Assembly (NCBI GenBank): GCA_026983895.1
Contig: JALSTF010000180.1
Location: 1-9,831 of the forward strand
DNA length: 9,831 nucleotides
Reading direction: 5' to 3'
DNA from: Sulfurovum sp.
Lineage (GTDB): Bacteria > Campylobacterota > Campylobacteria > Campylobacterales > Sulfurovaceae
The notes under the pieces are model-generated. The model was not told where the DNA came from, did no database searches, and worked only from the letters and a program-made list of their open reading frames with translations. Both the position numbers and the translations under genes were made by a program. The first letter of the stretch is position 1; the number at the start of each line of letters is the position of its first letter. Shown here in pieces: positions 1-5,404 of the stretch.

Positions 1-53
1 TAAAACGGGCCTTAATTCTTTTTTTGCGATTGTATCATATGAACTGTTAAGTG

Positions 54-1925
54 CTACCAGGAGCCTCCTCCTCCACCGCCGCCTCCACCGCCGGAGAATC
101 CGCCTCCTCCTGAGAAGCCACCGCCGCCGCTGCCGCTTTGTGAAGGCGGTGTGGCAGCATGCTGCATACTGGAGTCGAAACGGCCGAGCGTATTGAGATT
201 GCCGTGATACCAGACGGGTGTAGAGACGGAGAGGAGTGTAAAGAAATTCAGCCAGTGTTTGGTCTCACCGAAAAGCATCGCGTAGGGAAGCAGCCGTTCG
301 AGGTAGAGCGGATCCACAGCAAGACGCCGTTTTATCTCATCTTCTTTGACGCGTTTGATGAACATTTGAAGTCCCAGAAGGCGTTTTTGTGCATAGGCGC
401 CTTTCTGGGTGAATCTGCCAATACGGAAGTAGAGATAAAAGACTGTACCGATGAGTACCAGCAATACGCCAAAAGGACCGAAAAAAAGGCTTTTGAGAGA
501 GATACCTTTGTCGAGGAAGACAGTCAGCGGCATCATTCCCGCTCCGGCAAAAATGGCACCCTGTATCTTTGCCATAATATTTGGCTGACGGAACATGAGG
601 CCGATACCGACCGCTCCGAAAATGATCGGGAAAATGAGAACGAAGAGCGTATCGATACCGACGGCTTTTACAAGGGTGTATGCGGTAAGAAGAATGACAG
701 GGAGCAGCCAAAGGAGGGCTTTGATGGCAAAACGCTGCCGTGTCTTTTTCGGGTTTTCCTCCATATACCCTTCTGCAACGGACCAGGTGTAGAGATTGTC
801 ATTGATATGTTCAAACCCTTTTTTCAATCTGGCGGCAGTAGATTCGGAACCTTTTTTCATGGCAAAAAAGCTGCTGTTCCTGAAGAGTATCTGATCAAGA
901 AGATACTTCTGATTGAGTGTCAGGCCATCTTCGGATTTACCTTCTTTTTTCTTCAAAACAGGATCGGCCTTTTCGCTTGGCTGTTCTATCTCGATGTATC
1001 CGAGGTATGCCAGTTCGAGTACGGCAGCGGCAAAGTCCTTGTTGTCGGCTTTTCTGTCCAGAAGCAGTCCGGACTGCAGGACACTCAAACCCTTGGGCGG
1101 TTCGTACTGTACCGCAATGGAACGGCGGTCTTCAAAACCTGTATTGCGCTTGTAGAGGTTGAAGAAATAGAACAGGTAGCCTGCGAGTGCCGCCCAGTGC
1201 CAATGGGAAAGAAAAAAGTCAGCCAGTGAACGCTTGACATTCTCCGCTCCGCTCTGTGCAAGTGTACCGGCGGGAAAGGCAAGTTCTACAGTAAGCCCTT
1301 CATAGGGTGCAAGCCTGTCGACATGCACCTCAAGAAGTTTCGGTCCGAGCCATCGGGTCCGTGCTGCGGAAGCTGTAGCGCCGTAACGGCCTGTATAGGT
1401 CGAAAGTGCGACCATTTCTTTTGAGAGTGAAGGGGGAAGGGCAAAGTATGCCGTGATGTTTGCAATGGGGACGTTCCATCCCGTTCCGATGACATTCCAC
1501 CGGACGGCATCGTTGTCCGGGTCCTGTGCGGCAGGAAGTACGCCCTTTTTGACGCGGTAGTGTATCTCGTAGAGATGTTTGCCTGTGAGGTAGCTGTGTG
1601 CGCTTCCGATCTTGAGACGGACGATCTCCCCGGCATTTTTTGAGTGCTGTGTTGTTTGTTCCCACTGTACGGGCAACCCGTCCATTGTCACCGAAAAACC
1701 GCTCAATCCGATATTTTTTATGACACCGTTATAGCGTATGGTAAAGGGAATGTCGCGAAAGATACCGTGCTTGGAGGCAGATTCGAAATCATAGGCGATG
1801 GACTCCTGTATGGCGAGTTCCCCGCTCTGTTCGACGGTTACATTGATGTCATAGGCAGTGATCCTCTCCGCCTGCAGAAGCGTTGCGAAACCTGCCAGAA
1901 GCAAAAGAAAAAGAAACTTCTTCAT
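54..1925 (-). CDS. DUF2207 family membrane protein with glycine-rich C-terminus
   Basis: Predicted inner-membrane protein of 623 aa, function unknown. From the ATG at 1925 it begins with a signal peptide (MKKFLFLLLLAGF, cleavage likely after LQA at residue 19). A beta-rich extracytoplasmic domain follows (about 20-235; it includes GIFRDIPF and VRWNVIGTGWNVPI, typical of DUF2207/PF09972). Then come a membrane segment (about 241-257), a cytoplasmic stretch (about 260-395) and about four more hydrophobic segments (400-420, 425-444, 453-470, 480-500). The cytoplasmic tail holds the family-like ERLLPYAMLFGETKHW (543-558). Residues 597-623 are almost all Gly with Ser and Phe, ending in GGSW. The frame stays open upstream to 2069, but that extension lies inside lemA and lacks a signal peptide. 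The 1925 start is 7 bases after the lemA stop, with an AGAAAG ribosome-binding site overlapping that stop, so it is probably co-translated with LemA. Family assignment is firm; the molecular role is unknown. Confidence 0.88.
   Translation of the reverse strand: MKKFLFLLLLAGFATLLQAERITAYDINVTVEQSGELAIQESIAYDFESASKHGIFRDIPFTIRYNGVIKNIGLSGFSVTMDGLPVQWEQTTQHSKNAGEIVRLKIGSAHSYLTGKHLYEIHYRVKKGVLPAAQDPDNDAVRWNVIGTGWNVPIANITAYFALPPSLSKEMVALSTYTGRYGATASAARTRWLGPKLLEVHVDRLAPYEGLTVELAFPAGTLAQSGAENVKRSLADFFLSHWHWAALAGYLFYFFNLYKRNTGFEDRRSIAVQYEPPKGLSVLQSGLLLDRKADNKDFAAAVLELAYLGYIEIEQPSEKADPVLKKKEGKSEDGLTLNQKYLLDQILFRNSSFFAMKKGSESTAARLKKGFEHINDNLYTWSVAEGYMEENPKKTRQRFAIKALLWLLPVILLTAYTLVKAVGIDTLFVLIFPIIFGAVGIGLMFRQPNIMAKIQGAIFAGAGMMPLTVFLDKGISLKSLFFGPFGVLLVLIGTVFYLYFRIGRFTQKGAYAQKRLLGLQMFIKRVKEDEIKRRLAVDPLYLERLLPYAMLFGETKHWLNFFTLLSVSTPVWYHGNLNTLGRFDSSMQHAATPPSQSGSGGGGFSGGGGFSGGGGGGGGGGSW
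57..137 (-). repeat. Low-complexity glycine-codon tract (Gly-rich protein tail)
   Basis: Coding simple repeat at the 3' end of the DUF2207 gene. On the plus strand it appears as CCN-type triplets. It encodes residues 597-623: blocks of GGGG separated by FS, then a run of ten Gly and a terminal SW. Codons for Gly are mixed (GGA, GGC, GGT), so it is not a pure microsatellite. That argues for selection on the protein sequence rather than slippage alone. Similar Gly/Ser-rich tails ending in SW occur on other DUF2207 and TPM-domain proteins. Confidence 0.8.
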
Positions 1926-1932
1926 CGGCTTT

Positions 1933-2496
1933 CTAAAATGCGATCTTTGGCATCTTTTTGACGGCCTTTGCCTCACTCTCTTCAAGTTCAAAGTAGTCAC
2001 GTTTGGTAAAATTGAACTTCTGTGCGATGAAGAGGTCGGGGAAAGATTCGATCTTGGCATTGTAGTCACGGACTATGGCATTGTAATAGCGTCTGGCATT
2101 CTGAATGGCATTTTCCAGGTTGCTCAGTTCGTCCTGAAGGTTGAGAAAGTTGGTGTTGGCTTTGAGGTCGGGGTAAGCCTCTGCCAGGGCGAAGAGTTTC
2201 CCCAGCGCCCCGGAGAGCATGTTGGCAGCTGCGGCTTTTTCATCCATGCTTTGAGCGGTCAGCCCGACCTGACGCGCTTTGATGACCTTTTCCAGCGTAC
2301 CGGCTTCGTAATCCTTGTATCCTTTGACGGTCTCGACCAGTGCGGGAATGAGATCATAGCGGCGTTTGAGCTGTACGTCGATGTCGGACCAGGCCGCATC
2401 GATACCGGCCTTAAGCTGTACCAGTTTGTTGTAGATCGCTACCAGATAGGCAGCAATACCTGCGATGACAAGCAATACGATATTTCCAAAACTCAT
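1933..2496 (-). CDS. lemA: LemA family protein
   Basis: LemA (PF04011) envelope protein of 187 aa, function undefined. It has one N-terminal membrane helix (NIVLLVIAGIAAYLVAIYN) followed by a helical-bundle domain. The family signature is nearly complete: YNKLVQLK, then AWSDIDVQLKRRYDLIPALV and VKGYKDYEAGTLEKV, with a later ALAEAYPDLKAN block. Length is normal for the family. Two ATGs compete: 2505 (190 aa) and 2496 (187 aa). The Shine-Dalgarno AAAAGG (2511-2506) abuts the first with no spacer but lies 9 bases from the second, so I chose 2496. It is the first gene of a two-gene unit with the DUF2207 gene 7 bases downstream. A strong extended -10 lies just upstream. LemA genes are commonly found beside genes for membrane proteins with Gly-rich tails (TPM or DUF2207), as here. 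Confidence 0.93.
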   Translation of the reverse strand: MSFGNIVLLVIAGIAAYLVAIYNKLVQLKAGIDAAWSDIDVQLKRRYDLIPALVETVKGYKDYEAGTLEKVIKARQVGLTAQSMDEKAAAANMLSGALGKLFALAEAYPDLKANTNFLNLQDELSNLENAIQNARRYYNAIVRDYNAKIESFPDLFIAQKFNFTKRDYFELEESEAKAVKKMPKIAF

Positions 2497-2529
2497 GTTT
2501 TCCATCCTTTTAAAATCATTTTATACATT

Positions 2530-2538
2530 ATTATAGCA
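2530..2538 (-). promoter_or_regulatory. Promoter of lemA-DUF2207 unit (extended -10)
   Basis: Reading the minus strand, TGC-TATAAT (2538-2530) is a perfect extended -10. Predicted transcription start is near 2523, leaving a leader of about 27 bases before the ATG at 2496. Two TTGACA hexamers lie upstream (2552-2547 and 2563-2558), but spacings of 11 and 22 bases make neither a proper -35. Campylobacterota promoters often lack a -35, so the extended -10 may suffice. Confidence 0.62.
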
Positions 2539-2546
2539 AATATTTG

Positions 2547-2564
2547 TGTCAAAGATATGTCAAA
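2547..2564. promoter_or_regulatory. Tandem TGTCAAA direct repeat, possible operator
   Basis: TGTCAAA occurs at 2547-2553 and again at 2558-2564, start to start 11 bases, about one helical turn. The pair lies between the two divergent -10 elements, directly upstream of the lemA -10. The spacing would place two protein subunits on the same face of the DNA. Seven-base matches in AT-rich DNA can arise by chance, so the operator reading is inference. Confidence 0.3.
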
Positions 2565-2586
2565 ATGTTTTTTGTATAGACCTTTG

Positions 2587-2595
2587 TGTTATACT
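2587..2595 (+). promoter_or_regulatory. Promoter of the 5'-nucleotidase gene (extended -10)
   Basis: TGT-TATACT at 2587-2595 is a good extended -10 on the plus strand, preceded by a T-rich stretch (2568-2573). Predicted transcription start is near 2602, about 14 bases before the ATG at 2616. The in-frame GTG at 2586 falls inside this element, which argues against translation starting there. Confidence 0.5.
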
Positions 2596-2615
2596 TCATC
2601 AAAAAAGAGACGGCC

Positions 2616-3506
2616 ATGGCTTACGACCTGAAGAAAAAACTGGTGATCGCGATCTCTTCCCGGGCACTTTTCGACCTGGAAGAAGAGAATGAAATGTTCG
2701 AAAAAAAAGGTTTGGAGAAGTACTACCGGTACCAGATAAAAAATGAGGACAGGACACTCAAGCGCGGTGCCGCTTTCGATTTTGTCCGGAATATCCTGCG
2801 CATCAACAGGAAGTTTGACGACAAGCTTATAGAAGTGATCGTCCTTTCGCGCAACAATGCGGCAACGGGGCTCCGCATCAAGAACTCCATTGATAAATAC
2901 GGGCTGGACATCGACAGGGCAGGGTGGACAGCCGGAACGCCCATTTCCAATTACCTTAAAGCCTTTGATGTGGACCTTTTCCTCTCTGCCCATGAAGAAG
3001 ATGTGCAGGAAGCCATAGACGAGGGCATAGCGGCAGCACGTATCATCCCCAAGAAGTACAGGAAGAAGGGAAAGCGGAAGGATGTACGCATTGCTTTTGA
3101 CGGTGATGCCGTACTTTTTTCGGATGCATCGGAAAAGATCTACAAGAAACACGGTTTGAAAGCCTTTTTGAAACATGAGAAGAAAAATGCGAAGAAACCG
3201 CTCCCAAAAGGCCCTTTCGCCAAACTCCTCAAGGTGATATCCCGCATACAGAAAGAGTTCCCCATGGAGCAGGCGCCTATCAAGACTTCCCTCATCACGG
3301 CACGGAACTTCTCGACCTTTGAAAGGGTCATACGTACTTTCGATGCCTGGGACGTACGTGTGGATGAAGCGTTCTTCCTCGGCGGCGTGGAAAAGCGCAG
3401 GGTGGTCAAATCGTTCAAGGCCGACATTTTCTTCGATGATCAGGATGTGCACCTTGACAAGACCTCCCAAAAGACCCCCTCGGCAAAAGTACCCCATAAG
3501 CGGTAA
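2616..3506 (+). CDS. Cytosolic 5'-nucleotidase, PF06189 family
   Basis: Predicted cytosolic nucleotidase (296 aa) that dephosphorylates nucleoside 5'-monophosphates. It belongs to the PF06189 family, related to animal cytosolic 5'-nucleotidase I. It starts MAYDLKKKLVIAISSRALFD. Visible motifs are VLSRN (77-81), the HAD-type nucleophile loop IAFDGDAVLFSD (159-170, with Asp162 and Asp164 as the DxD pair), SLITAR (225-230, motif II position) and a late FFDDQ (272-276, acidic metal-site motif). There is no signal peptide or membrane segment. The start is the ATG at 2616 with a weak AAGAGA site at 2605-2610; the upstream GTG at 2586 overlaps the -10 box. It stands alone, divergent from lemA. Fold and family are well supported; substrate preference (AMP, IMP, dNMP) cannot be read from the sequence. 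Confidence 0.85.
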   Translation: MAYDLKKKLVIAISSRALFDLEEENEMFEKKGLEKYYRYQIKNEDRTLKRGAAFDFVRNILRINRKFDDKLIEVIVLSRNNAATGLRIKNSIDKYGLDIDRAGWTAGTPISNYLKAFDVDLFLSAHEEDVQEAIDEGIAAARIIPKKYRKKGKRKDVRIAFDGDAVLFSDASEKIYKKHGLKAFLKHEKKNAKKPLPKGPFAKLLKVISRIQKEFPMEQAPIKTSLITARNFSTFERVIRTFDAWDVRVDEAFFLGGVEKRRVVKSFKADIFFDDQDVHLDKTSQKTPSAKVPHKR

Positions 3507-3522
3507 TATTAACAAATATTAC
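3503..3522 (+). terminator. AT-rich perfect hairpin at the nucleotidase stop codon
   Basis: GTAATATT (3503-3510), loop AACA, then AATATTAC (3515-3522) form a perfect 8-bp inverted repeat that contains the TAA stop. It is followed by AATTTTAT. The stem has one G-C pair, so it would be a weak intrinsic terminator. It may instead protect the 3' end or be incidental. Confidence 0.3.
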
Positions 3523-3579
3523 AATTTTATCTTAAAATTATGTTAAGCATAGATTATCTTATGGTTAACTTATTTTATC

Positions 3580-3585
3580 TATAAT
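3580..3585 (+). promoter_or_regulatory. Promoter of the transglycosylase-like gene (-10 box)
   Basis: A perfect TATAAT lies at 3580-3585 in a strongly T/A-rich stretch. TTATCT recurs at 3527, 3554 and 3575, giving the periodic T-rich upstream pattern common in Campylobacterota promoters. No good -35 is visible. The predicted start site near 3592 is only about 12 bases before the AAAGGA site at 3604, which implies translation begins soon after it. Confidence 0.5.
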
Positions 3586-3603
3586 TGCATCCAAATACTA
3601 TGT

Positions 3604-3609
3604 AAAGGA
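3604..3609 (+). promoter_or_regulatory. Ribosome-binding site without a standard start codon
   Basis: AAAGGA is a strong Shine-Dalgarno match placed just after the predicted transcription start. No ATG or GTG in any plus-strand frame, and no in-frame TTG, follows until GTG at 3710. In the open frame, ATT at 3614 and ATC at 3617 fall at 4 and 7 bases from it. The ATG at 3600 is immediately followed by TAA. Confidence 0.4.
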
Positions 3610-3709
3610 TCTTATTATCGCAGTATCACTATATAAAACAACACAGACAAAGCGCACGACACTTCTTTCCAAATTCACCAAAAAATTATTTTCAGACAAA
3701 CTTTTTGCA

Positions 3710-4222
3710 GTGGTGACAACCCTTTTCATTACAACAGTCTCCTCGCATGCTTCTTTAAAACTGGCAAAGACAGCCGGTTTGAGTCCAAAGACCATGAAAC
3801 AGATCGTTAGAAAAGTGGTGAAGATAGAATCTGTGACAGGCAGTTATCATGCACACAACAAAAAAAGCGGTGCTTACGGACGCTACCAGATCATGCCGAA
3901 AACAGCCAGAGCCTATGCGAAAAAACTCCACATCCCCTACAGCAAATGGAAACAACCGAGAAATCAGGACAGGATCTTCGAGGCGATCCTCGCTGACAAT
4001 ATACGCAGTCTGAAAAGAAACGGGCACAAGATAAACGCTTTTTCTATTTACGGCATGCATCAGCAGGGGGCGCATGGTTTCAACGTGATCATGAAAAATA
4101 AGAAACTCTCGAAGAAGCTGGCAAGAAATATTCGGCAGAATCTGCCCAAAAGATTGGCTTTGGTCTCCCGAAGCAAGCTTAAACTGGTATGGAAACGCTA
4201 CTGGAAAAAGAAACTCTCCTGA
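3710..4222 (+). CDS. Secreted lytic-transglycosylase-like (SLT) protein
   Basis: Probable exported peptidoglycan-cleaving protein with a small lysozyme/SLT-like domain. From the GTG at 3710 (170 aa) it shows KIES (38-41, Glu40 as candidate catalytic acid), then SGAYGRYQIMPKTA (53-66), the usual SLT block after the catalytic Glu, and YGMHQQGAHGF (114-124), like the substrate-groove motif of phage-type transglycosylases. The C-terminus is very rich in Lys and Arg (132-170), fitting binding to anionic cell wall. The start is doubtful. GTG 3710 lacks a ribosome-binding site and cuts off the basic n-region of the signal peptide. The frame is open back to 3569 and encodes SKFTKKLFSDK directly ahead of the hydrophobic core LFAVVTTLFITTVSSHA. 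The true start is therefore probably near 3614 (ATT or ATC, about 202 aa), or a base is wrong. The stop is one base from the convergent tgt stop. Family confidence is moderate. Confidence 0.68.
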   Translation: MVTTLFITTVSSHASLKLAKTAGLSPKTMKQIVRKVVKIESVTGSYHAHNKKSGAYGRYQIMPKTARAYAKKLHIPYSKWKQPRNQDRIFEAILADNIRSLKRNGHKINAFSIYGMHQQGAHGFNVIMKNKKLSKKLARNIRQNLPKRLALVSRSKLKLVWKRYWKKKLS

Positions 4223-4223
4223 T

Positions 4224-5348
4224 CTATTTTTTTCCGCGTTTCTCATAAAAAGCCTTTCTGAAGGCATTGAATCTCTCTTCCATGATCGCTTCTCTCATCT
4301 GTTTCATAAGATGCAGATAGTAGTAAAGGTTGTGAATGGTCGCCAGCCTGAAATAGGTGATCTCCCGGGCTCTGAACAAATGACGCAGATAGGCTCGTGA
4401 ATAGGTACGGCATACCATACAGTCACATTCGGGATCGACGGGGCTTTCATCGGTCGTATATTCGGCTTTTTTGATGTTGACCTTGCCAAAAGAGGTGAAG
4501 AGTGTGCCGTTGCGTGCATTCCTTGTCGGCATCACGCAGTCGAACATATCGATACCCCGGGAAACATTCTCCACAAGGTCTTCGGGTGTCCCGACACCCA
4601 TCAGGTAACGCGGTTTGTCTTCGGGCATGAACTGTGTGGTCCATGCCACGGTATCGTACATATCCTGATTTGCCTCCCCCACACTTAACCCTCCGATGGC
4701 AAAACCGTCATAATCGAGGGCACACAGCTCTTTGGCCGATTTTTCTCTGAAGGCTTTGTCCGTACCGCCTTGAATGATGGCAAAGATATTCTGATCGACC
4801 CCGATACCCTCCTGCTGTTTCTGCCTGAAATAGGCGATGGATTCTTCAGCCCAGCGCGTTGTCCGGTCAATACTGGCAGCGATACGTTCCTGTGTAGCCG
4901 GCAGAGCGACCAGGTCATCCAGAATCATCATGATGTCCGAGCCGAGATTGTGCTGTATATCAATGACCTTTTGGGGGGTGAAGTAATGTTTGCTTCCGTC
5001 CAGATGGCTCCTGAAAGTGATACCGCCTTCGTCTATTTTGACATTGTCGGAAAGAGAGAAAGCCTGGAAACCGCCCGAATCGGTCAGAAAACTTTTGGGG
5101 AACTTGGTAAATCCGTGCAGTTTTCCCATTTTGGCAACGACATCGTCCCCGGGCCTGATGTACATATGATAAGTATTGGCAAGAATGATCTGCGGTTTGA
5201 TGAAGGTGGCAAGGTCCGTGGCATCAAGGGCTTTGACCGCTCCTACGGTCCCTACAGGCATGAAAACCGGGGTTTGGATCGTGGAATGTGCCGTTTGAAT
5301 GGTGCAGGCTCTTGCCTTGCCGTCTGTTTTATCTATCTGAAATTGCAT
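4224..5348 (-). CDS. tgt: tRNA-guanine(34) transglycosylase
   Basis: Tgt exchanges guanine 34 of tRNAs with GUN anticodons (Asp, Asn, His, Tyr) for the queuosine precursor preQ1. Full length, 374 aa, PF01702. Visible sites: Asp90 in SFLTDSGGFQ (general acid/base), Asp270 in DMFDCVMPTRNARNG (nucleophile, equivalent to E. coli Asp264), IIQGG (191-195), GGLSVGE (219-225) and the zinc site Cys308, Cys310, Cys313 and His339. The spacing matches E. coli Cys302/304/307 and His333. The position of the E. coli FDECT motif reads LDDLV (143-147), so the usual Cys is Leu. The start ATG at 5348 gives the normal MQFQI N-terminus. The nearest Shine-Dalgarno, GGGAG, is 13 bases away, which is long. It is transcribed alone, divergent from the RCK gene and convergent with the transglycosylase-like gene. 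Confidence 0.97.
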   Translation of the reverse strand: MQFQIDKTDGKARACTIQTAHSTIQTPVFMPVGTVGAVKALDATDLATFIKPQIILANTYHMYIRPGDDVVAKMGKLHGFTKFPKSFLTDSGGFQAFSLSDNVKIDEGGITFRSHLDGSKHYFTPQKVIDIQHNLGSDIMMILDDLVALPATQERIAASIDRTTRWAEESIAYFRQKQQEGIGVDQNIFAIIQGGTDKAFREKSAKELCALDYDGFAIGGLSVGEANQDMYDTVAWTTQFMPEDKPRYLMGVGTPEDLVENVSRGIDMFDCVMPTRNARNGTLFTSFGKVNIKKAEYTTDESPVDPECDCMVCRTYSRAYLRHLFRAREITYFRLATIHNLYYYLHLMKQMREAIMEERFNAFRKAFYEKRGKK

Positions 5349-5350
5349 TG

Positions 5351-5359
5351 TGTTATAAT
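5351..5359 (+). promoter_or_regulatory. Promoter of the COG3400-aroB-mscS-mtaB run
   Basis: TGT-TATAAT at 5351-5359 is a perfect extended -10. Predicted transcription start is near 5366, giving a leader of about 39 bases before the ATG at 5405. AAGG (5396-5399) provides the ribosome-binding site, 5 bases from the start. The element lies inside the predicted 5' leader of the divergent tgt gene, 3 bases from the tgt start codon. Confidence 0.65.
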
Positions 5360-5381
5360 AGCTCCCAAAAATAATGCTTGT

Positions 5382-5387
5382 AGTATA
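5382..5387 (-). promoter_or_regulatory. Candidate tgt promoter (-10 box)
   Basis: TATACT reads on the minus strand at 5387-5382, with a predicted start near 5375 and a leader of about 27 bases to the tgt ATG. No TG extension or clear -35 is present. This is the best candidate in the 56-base divergent gap, which forces the two promoters to overlap back to back. Confidence 0.35.
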
Positions 5388-5404
5388 TCGAAAACAAGGT
5401 ACAA

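Noticed and set aside
1..53. Possible terminator at the left edge (T-run at 20-26, GGGCC at 8-12)
   Set aside because: No stem of useful length is visible on either strand within the window; any hairpin for a plus-strand gene would lie outside it.
57..137. Gly-codon tract as a phase-variable repeat
   Set aside because: Codons are mixed rather than a uniform repeat unit, so slippage would be inefficient; better explained as a protein feature of the family.
159..1229. Long plus-strand reading frame (356 codons) opposite the DUF2207 gene
   Set aside because: Antisense shadow: the minus strand encodes a coherent DUF2207 protein with signal peptide, membrane helices and family motifs. The plus-strand product resembles no family and has no ribosome-binding site.
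1926..2069. Upstream extension of the DUF2207 frame to 2069
   Set aside because: It lies inside lemA, is low-complexity in sense, and would bury the signal peptide. The ATG at 1925 with AGAAAG is a better start.
2586..2615. GTG start for the nucleotidase at 2586
   Set aside because: The codon overlaps the best -10 box and adds an unconserved-looking leader; ATG 2616 is better.
2589..3515. 308-codon minus-strand frame opposite the nucleotidase
   Set aside because: Antisense of a complete PF06189 gene; product has no recognisable domain.
3507..3709. Small RNA or riboswitch in the 200-base gap before the transglycosylase-like gene
   Set aside because: Only AT-rich sequence, a weak hairpin and a promoter are visible; no conserved RNA fold recognised.
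3755..4267. 170-codon minus-strand frame across the transglycosylase-like gene
   Set aside because: The plus strand has the SGAYGRYQIMP motif and a signal peptide; this frame has neither and runs into tgt.
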